DNA from: a virus
IMG/VR virus record: IMGVR_UViG_3300031758_000217
Location: 1 to 37,779 of that record
Reading direction: 5' to 3' (one strand)
DNA: 37,779 nt
Shown here piece after piece: positions 14,306 through 21,420 of the stretch. The position numbers were made by a program, and so were the translations under genes. Position 1 is the stretch's first letter; each line of letters starts with the position of its first letter. The notes beneath the pieces are model-generated. The model worked only from the letters and a program-made list of their open reading frames with translations, was not told where the DNA came from and searched no databases.

Positions 14306-14497
14306 ATGGATGATACTCATCCCCTATATACTTATAACTTCATATGCATGCAAGATAGATCAACAATGAATCTAGAGATATCAAGAGAGTTAGACTATAT
14401 TCCTAAATGTCTCAAATGTAATGGCAATATGATCATCAGATACTCTATAGACAATAATGGAGATATATGGATGAATTCAGCCATATTACATGAGTAA
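14306..14497 (+). CDS. Small zinc-ribbon protein, 63 aa
   Basis: ATG 14306 follows GGGAGAG (14293-14299); an upstream in-frame GTG at 14273 has no ribosome-binding site. CLKC plus an upstream Cys (FICMQD) could bind zinc. Last gene of the left plus-strand block; function unknown. Confidence 0.58.
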   Translation: MDDTHPLYTYNFICMQDRSTMNLEISRELDYIPKCLKCNGNMIIRYSIDNNGDIWMNSAILHE

Positions 14498-14572
14498 TCA
14501 AGGCTAGCTTTGCATCAGAGAATTTCTCCAAAATAGATCTGTATCCTAGATTCCCCCCTCCCATATACGTGT

Positions 14573-14601
14573 CTCTAATAGCCATATAAGGCTTTTTAGA
14601 G
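14573..14601. terminator. Bidirectional hairpin at convergent junction
   Basis: CTCTAA (14573-14578) pairs with TTAGAG (14596-14601) and the inner AGCC with GGCT, with T runs on one side. It lies between the rightward genes ending at 14497 and the leftward genes ending at 14760. The rest of 14498-14759 is AT-rich, with a direct repeat AAATACTACT near 14630 and 14650, and no gene was found. Confidence 0.55.
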
Positions 14602-14759
14602 CTATATCTGGAGTATGTCTACCAATATAAATACTACTAATTAGGTTCTAAATACTACTGTTTAATTAGATATAGTATATACATGTAATTAGGCGACCCT
14701 CCATTTTAAACCATAATCCTCCACTTTGACCCATATAGCAGCATATATTCCAGGATTTG

Positions 14760-15017
14760 TCAATACTTCTCGTAAATGGCATATTCTGCCCATATTGTCA
14801 AGGCTTCAGGGGCATATAATATCGTGTCGTAACGACACAAATTTGCCCCCAATTCTATTAGATTTAGCATACATTCTCTCATATTCTCTATAAGTTTAAT
14901 TAGATAATTAGAGTTATATATGAGATTTTCTCCTAAAAGTTCAGGGACATTTATATATTCTCCGTAAAGCGGTGATCTTGCCCTTATATGAATACATACA
15001 AAAGGGACATATATCAC
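14760..15017 (-). CDS. Doubtful hypothetical protein, 85 aa
   Basis: Open frame from a GTG without ribosome-binding site. It is helical (ELLGENLIYNSNYLIKLIENMRECML). TATAAT on the minus strand at 15060-15065 and the palindrome GGACATATGTCC (15043-15054) lie upstream. It may be real, as it fills the end of the minus block, but support is weak. Confidence 0.35.
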   Translation of the reverse strand: MIYVPFVCIHIRARSPLYGEYINVPELLGENLIYNSNYLIKLIENMRECMLNLIELGANLCRYDTILYAPEALTIWAEYAIYEKY

Positions 15018-15074
15018 AATCTGGGCAATTAACCCAAATCGGACATATGTCCCTATTTGATTATATCTATTTAG

Positions 15075-15182
15075 TTATAGGTTTTCTGCACATGGATCAC
15101 AGTATGGAGTAACTCCATCTTTGAAGAATACATTCTCTTCATTCTTTGATTCATTACAGGTTGTACATGTATAATTGGCCAT
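15075..15182 (-). CDS. Zinc-ribbon peptide, 35 aa
   Basis: Strong ribosome-binding site AGGAGG before the ATG and TATAAT at 15201-15206 upstream. CTTC near the N-terminus and CDPC near the C-terminus form a compact four-cysteine ribbon with FFKDGVTPYC between. Function unknown. Confidence 0.62.
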   Translation of the reverse strand: MANYTCTTCNESKNEENVFFKDGVTPYCDPCAENL

Positions 15183-15233
15183 TTTATACCTCCTAGGTAA
15201 ATTATACAGCAAAGCTTCTTATGGCCCGCCGCT

Positions 15234-15635
15234 TTAGAAGATACTTACTCGCTGCACGTTGTCGAATGGGTCACGGTATGGTTCGTGTAGCCATGAGTGT
15301 CTATGACCAGGGACGGGTTCAGGTAGGTCTGCGATTACTTTCTTAGTTTCTTTAGGTAATTTAACATTATCCCATTGGTAAGTCTTGCTTAATTTAACTA
15401 CATGACCATTTAACTCATTTGCTAGGAATAATCCTTCTGATGTTACACCTGCCTCAAAATCTGCCTTATAGCGTTTGCTATTAAATTTCAGTAGATGAGC
15501 AACAACTTCCATTATTCTATCTATTGTAAAATGTGGTTGATTAGAAAGTAGATGTGCCAATATAGCAGGATTAAACCAATGGTCTTCTACTGCATTAGCC
15601 AAATCGTCTGCTAACTTCTGTTCTTTAGTTTTCAT
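15234..15635 (-). CDS. Hypothetical protein, 133 aa
   Basis: Has its own promoter (15660-15688) and the ribosome-binding site AGGAG. Helical N-terminal half (EQKLADDLANAVEDHWF, RIMEVVAHLLKF) and a Pro/His-rich C-terminal part (PEPVPGHRHSWLHEPYRDPF). No family recognised. Confidence 0.68.
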   Translation of the reverse strand: MKTKEQKLADDLANAVEDHWFNPAILAHLLSNQPHFTIDRIMEVVAHLLKFNSKRYKADFEAGVTSEGLFLANELNGHVVKLSKTYQWDNVKLPKETKKVIADLPEPVPGHRHSWLHEPYRDPFDNVQRVSIF

Positions 15636-15659
15636 ATCCGCCTCTCCTAGTAACCTTGA

Positions 15660-15688
15660 ATTATATCAAAATATGTGGGGAAGGTCAA
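15660..15688 (-). promoter_or_regulatory. Sigma-A promoter overlapping terminator arm
   Basis: Reading the minus strand: TTGACC (plus 15683-15688), 17-bp spacer, TATAAT (plus 15660-15665). The -35 box is part of the 3' arm of the terminator of the upstream gene. Drives 15234-15635. Confidence 0.75.
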
Positions 15689-15714
15689 TAACGAAAGCAA
15701 TCGACCCTCCCCAA
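15675..15714 (-). terminator. Terminator after Lsr2-like gene
   Basis: On the minus strand GTTGGGGAGGGTC pairs with GACCTTCCCCAC (one G-T pair), followed by ATATTTTG. The 10-base stop-to-stem distance and T-rich tail support factor-independent termination. Confidence 0.72.
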
Positions 15715-15724
15715 CTTTATTTAA

Positions 15725-15871
15725 CTAAGCTTTCTTAGCCTTAGTCTCCGCCTCAAACTTTACGCCTGAGCTTTCTGCCTCTGAGAGGGCTTGCTTAGCT
15801 GCAGCTGAGAAACGGCCACGAGCTCCTACTGTGATGCCTTTTGTCTTTAGATATTCACGCTTTGTTGCCAT
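15725..15871 (-). CDS. Lsr2-like DNA-binding peptide, 48 aa
   Basis: Only the DNA-binding half of Lsr2 is present: REYLKTKGITVGARGRFSAA matches the Lsr2 C-terminal pattern (R-x-W/Y-x3-G-x2-V-x2-R-G-R-x-P/S-x2), including the RGR minor-groove hook. The N-terminal oligomerisation domain is missing. It could compete with host Lsr2 for AT-rich DNA and so act as an anti-silencer (inference). Own sigma-A promoter at 15900-15928. Confidence 0.72.
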   Translation of the reverse strand: MATKREYLKTKGITVGARGRFSAAAKQALSEAESSGVKFEAETKAKKA

Positions 15872-15899
15872 AGTAATAGATCCTTTCATGATCTTTTTT

Positions 15900-15928
15900 A
15901 TTATATCAGCTACCTACGATTCTGTAAA
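15900..15928 (-). promoter_or_regulatory. Sigma-A promoter for Lsr2-like gene
   Basis: Minus strand: TTTACA (plus 15923-15928), 17-bp spacer, TATAAT (plus 15900-15905); the leader contains GAAAGGA before the ATG. Confidence 0.72.
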
Positions 15929-15970
15929 TAGCCCTGGTTCCACCGATTTTAGTTTAGCTCCGTAAGGGAG

Positions 15971-16117
15971 TTAGTCAGCCCCTACAATTTTTTGAAATTC
16001 GAGATCATTAATTAATTTAGCAATGATGTTGTGGGCTTCGATGTTCTCTGTTTCAGATCCTCCCCACAAAAGCTGCTGAGCCTTATTTAATCTATCATTG
16101 ATGTATACACTACTCAT
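15971..16117 (-). CDS. Hypothetical helical protein, 48 aa
   Basis: Overlaps the end of the upstream gene by 8 bases. Helical (YINDRLNKAQQLLW, NIIAKLINDLEF). Function unknown; last gene of the operon that starts near 18088. Confidence 0.55.
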   Translation of the reverse strand: MSSVYINDRLNKAQQLLWGGSETENIEAHNIIAKLINDLEFQKIVGAD

Positions 16118-16478
16118 CCACGACATTTGTTTCCTCCTCATCTAGCCAGCCATCCTCTTCTAGTATGGCAATGAATTCATTATCAATCATCCAGTCAAGG
16201 ACTGCTTCGTCCATTTGTTCAGCCCCGTATTCTAACGTGAAGTCAGCAGGCGGGTTAACCCAGAGTTTTTCCCAGATATTATCTAGAGTAACTCCATTAA
16301 TAACAATATAGTCAGAGTCCTCAGTTACAAACTCATAAGATGAGTACTTGTCTCTGATTAAGTCCCATGCCCAAAGCCATACTAATGACATTCCTACATC
16401 CATGCCATTTAAAGTATTAACCATTTGGTCCAACTGCATGCGGACCTTTTGACCTCTATCATATGTAATGTCATCCAT
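16110..16478 (-). CDS. Hypothetical acidic protein, 122 aa
   Basis: ATG 16478 (MDDITYD) follows AAAGGAG; an upstream in-frame ATG at 16496 has no ribosome-binding site. Acidic and Trp-rich (SLVWLWAWDLI, DNIWEKLW, LDWMIDNEF). Own promoter at 16513-16542 inside the previous gene. Confidence 0.65.
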   Translation of the reverse strand: MDDITYDRGQKVRMQLDQMVNTLNGMDVGMSLVWLWAWDLIRDKYSSYEFVTEDSDYIVINGVTLDNIWEKLWVNPPADFTLEYGAEQMDEAVLDWMIDNEFIAILEEDGWLDEEETNVVDE

Positions 16479-16749
16479 TAGCCTTGCTCCTTTCATTTAT
16501 AGCGAATGCTAAATTATACGTTAGAGCATAGACTTCTGTCAATGCGTCCATTTGGCCCTCCCAGTATGTTCGTTCCATACTGTCCATGGCTTCTTCCGTT
16601 TCTTCCTCCTGCGCCTGTGCAAGAATCAATTGGTTCTCAGCCTCCAGCAAAAGGTTCTTTAGTTCACCGTGCAGAATGTCTGTTCCTGATTCCCCAAGGT
16701 CCACAAGTTTTTGAAGACGGGGGTGGAACTCAGTATGAATATCTCTCAT
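16471..16749 (-). CDS. Coiled-coil hypothetical protein, 92 aa
   Basis: TAATG coupling with the upstream gene and GGAAAGGAA ribosome-binding site. Long helix (LLLEAENQLILAQAQEEETEEAMDS). Has a TGTCAG-class promoter at 16771-16792. Function unknown. Confidence 0.65.
   Translation of the reverse strand: MRDIHTEFHPRLQKLVDLGESGTDILHGELKNLLLEAENQLILAQAQEEETEEAMDSMERTYWEGQMDALTEVYALTYNLAFAINERSKANG
16513..16542 (-). promoter_or_regulatory. Internal sigma-A promoter
   Basis: Minus strand: TTGACA (plus 16537-16542), 18-bp spacer, TATAAT (plus 16513-16518), inside the coding end of 16471-16749; leader of ~28 bases to the ATG at 16478. Confidence 0.68.
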
Positions 16750-16937
16750 TAGTATTCCTTTCCATTAGAGAGTATATCATTAGCCACTGACAATAAATGC
16801 CTGGTTGCCTTAATTTGTCCAGCTAGATATAAATGCTGATAATCCTCAACATTAGATACATCATCTTGGTCCTGCTTAAGACTAATTAAATGAATATTCA
16901 TATATTCGATCAGACTAGTATGATTCACCTTGGACAT
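16749..16937 (-). CDS. Hypothetical helical protein, 62 aa
   Basis: Preceded by GAAGGAT. Overlaps the upstream gene by 23 bases. Helical, with LIEYMNIHLISLKQDQDDV. Function unknown. A promoter for the next gene lies inside it. Confidence 0.58.
   Translation of the reverse strand: MSKVNHTSLIEYMNIHLISLKQDQDDVSNVEDYQHLYLAGQIKATRHLLSVANDILSNGKEY
16771..16792 (-). promoter_or_regulatory. TGTCRG-class promoter
   Basis: Minus strand: TGTCAG (plus 16787-16792), exactly 10 bp, TATACT (plus 16771-16776). Leftmost member of a promoter family that recurs to 26.9 kb. Internal to 16749-16937. Confidence 0.68.
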
Positions 16938-17088
16938 ATCCTTCCGCTAATAGACCTTCAAAGAAGTCCCATACTTTTAGTAAACCAGCTTGGACATCAG
17001 AATCTAATTTAAGTTCTGAATATAATTCAATAGCGGCAGTTAAAGGTATACCAAACTCCTGTATCTCCTTATATGTATAACCTAACAT
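16915..17088 (-). CDS. Hypothetical protein, 57 aa
   Basis: TAATG coupling with the upstream gene. Helical, with a YKEIQEFGIPLTAAIELYSEL segment like a small helix-turn-helix, though no DNA-binding family is confirmed. Confidence 0.58.
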   Translation of the reverse strand: MLGYTYKEIQEFGIPLTAAIELYSELKLDSDVQAGLLKVWDFFEGLLAEGYVQGESY

Positions 17089-17318
17089 TATTTCTCCTCA
17101 TTCCATTCAATGTAGTATTGGTCTTCGGGTTTCAAATCATAGAATAGATTAAATCTACCCTTAATATAATTATCTCCTGACATATCGGCAAAGCACCAAT
17201 CTGCATACATTTGACCCTCATCTAAATTGGAATTAGTCCAATCTTCAACAAGTTGTTCGCCTATCTCAGAATAGATAGCGTCTATAACCATTTGGTTTTC
17301 ATTCTCTAAGAAACTCAT
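17088..17318 (-). CDS. Hypothetical protein, 76 aa
   Basis: ATG 17318 overlaps the previous stop (ATGA) and follows AAAGGCGGAAGT. Acidic, with a WCFADMSGD centre and YYIEWNEEK tail. No family recognised. Confidence 0.6.
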   Translation of the reverse strand: MSFLENENQMVIDAIYSEIGEQLVEDWTNSNLDEGQMYADWCFADMSGDNYIKGRFNLFYDLKPEDQYYIEWNEEK

Positions 17319-18088
17319 ACTTCCGCCTTTTCTGTAGAAGGTAAGAATACCATATGGGTCTGACATTTTGCCATTGCCTCTTGGTCTTGCCAAGAACCTT
17401 GGTGGCAGTTAGAACAGAATTCTCCACAGTCATCCTCACAATAATCTAATGTGTCAAAAGACTGACATGCATAGCAACGATTCTCATATGAAAGAATCTC
17501 CTTTACTTCACCACGCACAATCTCATATTCCCCACCCCAGCCTGTTTCTTCTTCATACTCTAATGTGAGTAAAGAGTTAGGAACTAAGTTAGATAGTTTA
17601 GTTAGAATAGTTACAGCAGGTGACCATGCAGTCTCATATTTATATACAAGCCAGTTATCATCACCGTCTGATTTATATTCAAGTAATTCTGTTTCAGGAT
17701 ACTTGTCATCATCTGATACAGCAACATCCCATTTGGTTCCCCAATTAGAATTATTCCATGAATACCAATCCTTCTGAGTTTTAGCAAACTCAACAGACTT
17801 AGCAAACCAATCAGGGTCATCTAGATTTATGCCACCACGGTCAGGCTGTTGTGCATATTCCTCATCAGTAATTCCCTCATCCTTATATGAGTGGATATTA
17901 AAGAAAGCAAAGACAGGGTTAGAATAAGTAACCTCTTTAAATTTGGTGGGGAATCCATTAGGATTAATATCACCCATACCATGTGTCTCTATTGCTAAAG
18001 TAAACGGCTTATTAAGTCTATCCTTAATAGAATCAATTTCAGCCTTTGGACCTTGTATCGTTAATGTGTTATACACCCAATTTGGCAT
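17315..18088 (-). CDS. YubB/DUF1281-like ferredoxin-fold protein with zinc tail
   Basis: 257 aa. Start ATG 18088 (MPNWVYNTLTI) is 8 bases after AACGAAAGG; starts further upstream fall in the promoter. N-terminal MPNWVYNTLTIQG and the WGTKWDVAV region match the Api92/YubB ferredoxin-like family (DUF1281) found on plasmids and phages. The C-terminus adds a cysteine-rich zinc segment (CYAC, CEDDCGEFCSNC). Role unknown. Confidence 0.72.
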   Translation of the reverse strand: MPNWVYNTLTIQGPKAEIDSIKDRLNKPFTLAIETHGMGDINPNGFPTKFKEVTYSNPVFAFFNIHSYKDEGITDEEYAQQPDRGGINLDDPDWFAKSVEFAKTQKDWYSWNNSNWGTKWDVAVSDDDKYPETELLEYKSDGDDNWLVYKYETAWSPAVTILTKLSNLVPNSLLTLEYEEETGWGGEYEIVRGEVKEILSYENRCYACQSFDTLDYCEDDCGEFCSNCHQGSWQDQEAMAKCQTHMVFLPSTEKAEV

Positions 18089-18116
18089 ATTCATATCCTT
18101 TCGTTGATATGACCTA

Positions 18117-18138
18117 ATTATATAATGGAGCACTGACA
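18117..18138 (-). promoter_or_regulatory. TGTCRG-class promoter
   Basis: Minus strand: AAATGTCAGTG with TGTCAG at plus 18133-18138, 10 bp, TATAAT at plus 18117-18122, leader with AACGAAAGG. Drives 17315-18088. Confidence 0.72.
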
Positions 18139-18269
18139 TTTGTATATAGGATATGGGTGTGTTTCACACCACATTTACTCTATTAGATCTATTTGTCTTA
18201 TATGCTAGGATTTCAGGAAATTTATATTGACTTCCGTAAACATGATATGATACCCTCACAGCTGCGGGC

Positions 18270-18423
18270 AAATAAAGATCCCCAGCTTTCGCTGAGGATT
18301 AATTTTTAAAGATATGAAGTCAAGGCTGCTAGACAACGAAAGGAATTAAGTAACTGCCTTATTTAACGACTTGGGGAACTCCCTAATAGCCGCACCCTGA
18401 CTTATAGAATAGGCCCCTGGCCC
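18270..18423 (-). ncRNA. Candidate structured small RNA, antisense to leader motif
   Basis: The ~300 bases between 18139 and 18442 have no gene. On the minus strand TATAAT lies at 18430-18435 and a textbook terminator, ATCCTCAGC-GAAA-GCTGGGGAT then CTTTATTT, ends at about 18270. Between them AAGTCAGGGT pairs with GCCTTGACTT as a long-range stem. The RNA contains TTCCTTTCGTTGT, the exact complement of the ACAACGAAAGGAA leader found upstream of several genes of this arm. The upstream promoter element is degenerate (TGTCTG with an 8-bp gap), so expression is unproven. Confidence 0.45.
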
Positions 18424-18442
18424 ACTCTAATTATATCATATC

Positions 18443-18850
18443 TCAGACAACTAGAATTTCTTCTAATGCATACTTCTCACAGAATGAACTTAGGTCCATG
18501 GTGAAGATTGCATCATTATTCATTCCACGTACTTTGTTATCTTGGTCTGAATGTGGCGCTTCTTCGTGAAGACTAAATGTTTGTTGCGAGAAATCAACAA
18601 TAGCAATCTTGTGCTCATTGTCACCAATCTCATTTACATAGAGGCCCCATCCAGTTTCGCTAGACCATTGGTTTCCAACTAGATGACTAGTTGCGATACG
18701 TGTTGCATATGATGAATCATTCCAACGTGGACGTGCAGCAATGACAGCGTCCGCTAGTCTACCTAGCATTTGATGTCCAGCCCAGTGCCCGTATAGTACA
18801 ATTGTATTTCCGTTTGGCTGTACAAAGCCAAAGTTTGCTCTATCTCCCAT
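18443..18850 (-). CDS. Hypothetical protein, 135 aa
   Basis: Begins MGDRANFGFVQPNGNTIVLYGHWAG, a pattern I recognise as recurring in actinophage genomes without known function. One compact domain with conserved-looking Trp/Gly residues. Preceded by GGCGGAA. Last coding gene before the candidate RNA. Confidence 0.7.
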   Translation of the reverse strand: MGDRANFGFVQPNGNTIVLYGHWAGHQMLGRLADAVIAARPRWNDSSYATRIATSHLVGNQWSSETGWGLYVNEIGDNEHKIAIVDFSQQTFSLHEEAPHSDQDNKVRGMNNDAIFTMDLSSFCEKYALEEILVV

Positions 18851-18851
18851 T

Positions 18852-19043
18852 TTATTCCGCCGTTTCTAGTAGTTGTGGTGATTCTTCCTTTTTGTCTAAT
18901 TCTATAACTTCATAGGCCCATTTGTCAAGAGCCTCTGACTTTTCGTTATAGTGGTGGCCACAGAACGTTAATTCCCCGTTTGTGGAGCGGGCAAGAAACT
19001 TAGCCTGAGCTGAACAAGTATCACACTTAATCCATTCTGTCAT
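18852..19043 (-). CDS. DUF7455-like zinc-finger protein, 63 aa
   Basis: CDTCSAQAKFLARSTNGELTFCGHHY gives Cys-x2-Cys and Cys-x-His-His ligands, matching the short actinobacterial zinc proteins of the DUF7455 type. ATGA coupling to the upstream gene. Role unknown in host and phage. Confidence 0.72.
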   Translation of the reverse strand: MTEWIKCDTCSAQAKFLARSTNGELTFCGHHYNEKSEALDKWAYEVIELDKKEESPQLLETAE

Positions 19044-19186
19044 AGTTTCCCACCTTCAATCATTTCAGATAGACGATCTAAGATCCAAGAATCGATGTCA
19101 GCGATATCAATCTCTGCAAGTTTCTCCATAATTTCTTCACGGGCAAACTTGTATCCGTCTTGAAACCCATCCTTGTAATCTGACAT
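19040..19186 (-). CDS. Small acidic helical protein, 48 aa
   Basis: Ribosome-binding site AAGGAGAT. Sequence SDYKDGFQDGYKFAREEIMEKL shows the G-x2-D-G-x2-x-A-R pattern of short phage/bacterial helical proteins. Function unknown. Confidence 0.62.
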   Translation of the reverse strand: MSDYKDGFQDGYKFAREEIMEKLAEIDIADIDSWILDRLSEMIEGGKL

Positions 19187-19187
19187 C

Positions 19188-19400
19188 TTATCTCCTTACG
19201 TATCCTGTTGGTTCATATTCTGAAACATAACTTTCTACAAGATTATGTTTGTCACGAATACGACTTACTTTCTCAATACTACCAGTTCCAACATTGAAAG
19301 TCAACGGTGACATTGCTTCAGGGTCAAGTCCCATTGTTTGTGCATCCCAATAAGCCATCTCCATTGATAGCCTATCAGGAGCAGTCAACTCAAAATACAT
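19188..19400 (-). CDS. Hypothetical protein, 70 aa
   Basis: ATG 19400 overlaps the upstream stop (TAATG). Resembles small actinophage proteins; contains LTAPDRLSMEMAYWDAQTMGLDP. No function assigned. Confidence 0.6.
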   Translation of the reverse strand: MYFELTAPDRLSMEMAYWDAQTMGLDPEAMSPLTFNVGTGSIEKVSRIRDKHNLVESYVSEYEPTGYVRR

Positions 19401-20053
19401 TAGCATTCCCTAACGTATGAGATTTCAGTCTCAGTAATTTCAATGCGACCACTTTGTGAATCGACATAAAGATTATCTGTAACTTCGTCTTCAAGGTTGT
19501 CACCGTAATCAGAAAGCAAATCAATCTCCATTGTTCCAGCAACTTCGATTGTAGCAGTGAATTCAACTGTTTTAGTTAATTCAATATCAAGAGCCTCGGC
19601 GATTGCACGTAGAGTATCTTGGTCATCTGAATCAGCATATGCTTCAGTAATAATATCTTTAACTACATCAACCTTATTCTTGTACTGTACTACAACTTTA
19701 GAGTTTTGACGACCATTGTGTAGTTCGTATTCGATGCTTGTAACTTTGTCTGTTACATATTCTGCATCTGAATATCCATGGATAACTTTATAGGTTACCA
19801 ATAGATTAGGGTTATATTTTTCTGCATCAGAGAGGGGAAGATTTTCTGTAGTCATCCCGTCCATTGAAGCCTCTAGATTATCTAACATTGTATTCCTTTC
19901 GTTTGTAGTGGATGATTCTACCACATTGGTCTGACACCACACAACCTGTGAGTCATGGCAATTACATGCTGGGTCTTGGAAATGAATTCCCTTAGACACA
20001 ACCTCAATCGACGCATCGCAGTTTGTGCATACATACCAATATGATTTGAACAT
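19400..20053 (-). CDS. Zinc-ribbon protein with internal in-frame gene start
   Basis: The frame from ATG 20053 is open for 217 aa. Start 20053 lies 8 bases after TATAAT (20061-20066), so it is leaderless. Residues 1-55 hold CTNC and CNCHDSQVVWC zinc ligands. At 19888 there is a second ATG with AACGAAAGGAATACA upstream and its own TGTCAG-class promoter (19915-19936), giving a 162-aa acidic beta-rich product. The real gene could be the short form, with the zinc ribbon a fused upstream cistron, or both may be made. Confidence 0.65.
   Translation of the reverse strand: MFKSYWYVCTNCDASIEVVSKGIHFQDPACNCHDSQVVWCQTNVVESSTTNERNTMLDNLEASMDGMTTENLPLSDAEKYNPNLLVTYKVIHGYSDAEYVTDKVTSIEYELHNGRQNSKVVVQYKNKVDVVKDIITEAYADSDDQDTLRAIAEALDIELTKTVEFTATIEVAGTMEIDLLSDYGDNLEDEVTDNLYVDSQSGRIEITETEISYVREC
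19915..19936 (-). promoter_or_regulatory. Internal TGTCRG-class promoter
   Basis: Minus strand: TGTCAG (plus 19931-19936), 10 bp, TAGAAT (plus 19915-19920), then AACGAAAGG and ATG 19888. Lies wholly within the larger open frame. Confidence 0.62.
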
Positions 20054-20060
20054 GGTGAGA

Positions 20061-20082
20061 ATTATACATGTGTGCACTGACA
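20061..20082 (-). promoter_or_regulatory. TGTCRG-class promoter, leaderless start
   Basis: Minus strand: AAATGTCAGTG with TGTCAG at plus 20077-20082, 10 bp, TATAAT at plus 20061-20066; ATG 20053 is at the expected transcription start. Confidence 0.7.
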
Positions 20083-20157
20083 TTTACAAGCATTTCGGGA
20101 ACTTTTTTATGTGACCCGTAACACAAAAAGCTGGCCTTTACTGTTGGGCGCAGCCTG

Positions 20158-20231
20158 CGATCCATATCGGACTTGAACCGACGGCCTCTACCGTGACAGG
20201 GTAGCGCTCTAACCAACTGAGCTAATGGACC
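20158..20231 (-). tRNA. tRNA-Asp (GTC)
   Basis: Full cloverleaf: acceptor GGTCCAT/ATGGATC with one G-U pair, D arm AGCTCAGTTGGTTAGAGCG, anticodon stem CTACC/GGTAG with loop CTGTCAC (anticodon GTC), T arm GTCGGTTCAAGTCCGAT. Discriminator G. CCA is not encoded. Confidence 0.95.
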
Positions 20232-20236
20232 TAATG

Positions 20237-20262
20237 GTGAGCAGTTTTATTTCATGCTCAGG
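20237..20262 (-). repeat. Intercistronic GAGCA/TGCTC hairpin, copy 1
   Basis: GAGCA (20239-20243) and TGCTC (20255-20259) with an A/T-rich loop, between the DUF932 gene and tRNA-Asp. Near-identical elements occur at 23174-23199 and 23698-23724. May act as RNA-processing or attenuation site. Confidence 0.5.
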
Positions 20263-20270
20263 AAAATTTA

Positions 20271-21281
20271 TTACGCTAGGGCTTTTACCATTTTGAGAAT
20301 TTTATTTTTCTCAGCGGTAATTACAGGGTCGAATCCAGAAGCAGAAGCCATTAGAGATTCGCTATTACCCTTGCGAGCAGTACGATAATAATCAAGGCGC
20401 TCAGTTAGAGCATTGAAAGCACCCCAAGCGGTACCCTTGATGTTAGCGTTAGTTGGTGAGTTATGATAAAGGTCGTCAATTAAAACAACCTTGCTTTCCC
20501 ACTTTTTGATTGAGCCATTTTTATCCAATTCAGGCTTAGGATAGATTGTGCGAATCAAGTCTGAGAATTGCTTATCAGTAACTGATTGTGCAAACAATTC
20601 TTGTGCTTGCTTTTCGAATTCATCAAAGTATCCGAAAGTTAATCCAAGAGTTTCACGAGCAACTTGAATTCTGCCTTCAGCAGATTGTGTGTGACGAATC
20701 TTGAATGATTGCTTAGCATTACGCATTGCAAGATTCAAAGTATTTTGGCAAACAACACGAACAGGTGTAATTGCTGCTTGAACAGCAACAGAGCCATCGT
20801 GTGATGTCCATACGATAAGATACAATTTAGTTGTATCGTTAGCGCCTTGTGGGTCTAGTACCATTTCACGGGGAACAGTAAGAGAGCCAAATACTACTTT
20901 ACCCTTTTTCAAAGAGCCAGCAGATTCCCAAGAGCAACGGGTATCGCCATCTAGTAAATTATCAGCGAATGAGAATAAATCTTCATTCTGAATAACTTTA
21001 TAGCGTGAGCCTACAGTAGCCAAAACATCCGTTCCACTATTAAATGGATTTGTACGGATAACGAATTGTGCGTCTGATGTATCATTCCAATCGCTAGGAA
21101 TGTGGTCTGTAGCAGGAGATAAACGAACATCCCAATTAGAGAGTTTCGCTTCATCGAGCATTAGTTGTGTGCTAACTTCTTCATCTTGTGAGAAGATTCG
21201 ATTAGCGAGATTATGCCATGCAGGAGTTCCACGCAAAGCAAAAGCAACATCGTTGCCATTTGTTTCAAGGTTATGAGCCAT
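20271..21281 (-). CDS. DUF932 phage/plasmid-like protein
   Basis: 336 aa from ATG 21281 (MAHNLETNGND). Matches the DUF932 family: N-terminal PAWHNLANR, RTNPFNSGTDVLATVGSRYKVIQNED, the FGSLTVPREMVLDPQG strand and ITPVRVVCQNTLNLA are its core motifs. The family is widespread on phages and plasmids and its biochemical role is unknown. Longer upstream starts would run into the promoter at 21311-21332. Confidence 0.88.
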   Translation of the reverse strand: MAHNLETNGNDVAFALRGTPAWHNLANRIFSQDEEVSTQLMLDEAKLSNWDVRLSPATDHIPSDWNDTSDAQFVIRTNPFNSGTDVLATVGSRYKVIQNEDLFSFADNLLDGDTRCSWESAGSLKKGKVVFGSLTVPREMVLDPQGANDTTKLYLIVWTSHDGSVAVQAAITPVRVVCQNTLNLAMRNAKQSFKIRHTQSAEGRIQVARETLGLTFGYFDEFEKQAQELFAQSVTDKQFSDLIRTIYPKPELDKNGSIKKWESKVVLIDDLYHNSPTNANIKGTAWGAFNALTERLDYYRTARKGNSESLMASASGFDPVITAEKNKILKMVKALA

Positions 21282-21310
21282 GATTTTCCTTTCATTGTTA
21301 GTTTTGTCAA

Positions 21311-21332
21311 AGTATAACATAGTGCACTGACA
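21311..21332 (-). promoter_or_regulatory. TGTCRG-class promoter
   Basis: Minus strand: AATGTCAGTG with TGTCAG at plus 21327-21332, 10 bp, TATACT at plus 21311-21316; leader with AATGAAAGG. Confidence 0.72.
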
Positions 21333-21420
21333 TTGTCTATCTTATTTGTCTTAGCGTTTCAGGAGTTATCCACAGCTACCCGTAAGCCTGTGGAAAACCC
21401 CCCACTATTGGGCGCATCTT

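Noticed and set aside
18145-18442. tmRNA or 6S RNA in the gene-free region
   Set aside because: No tRNA-like ends or tag frame, and no long bulged hairpin as in 6S; only a generic structured RNA can be argued.
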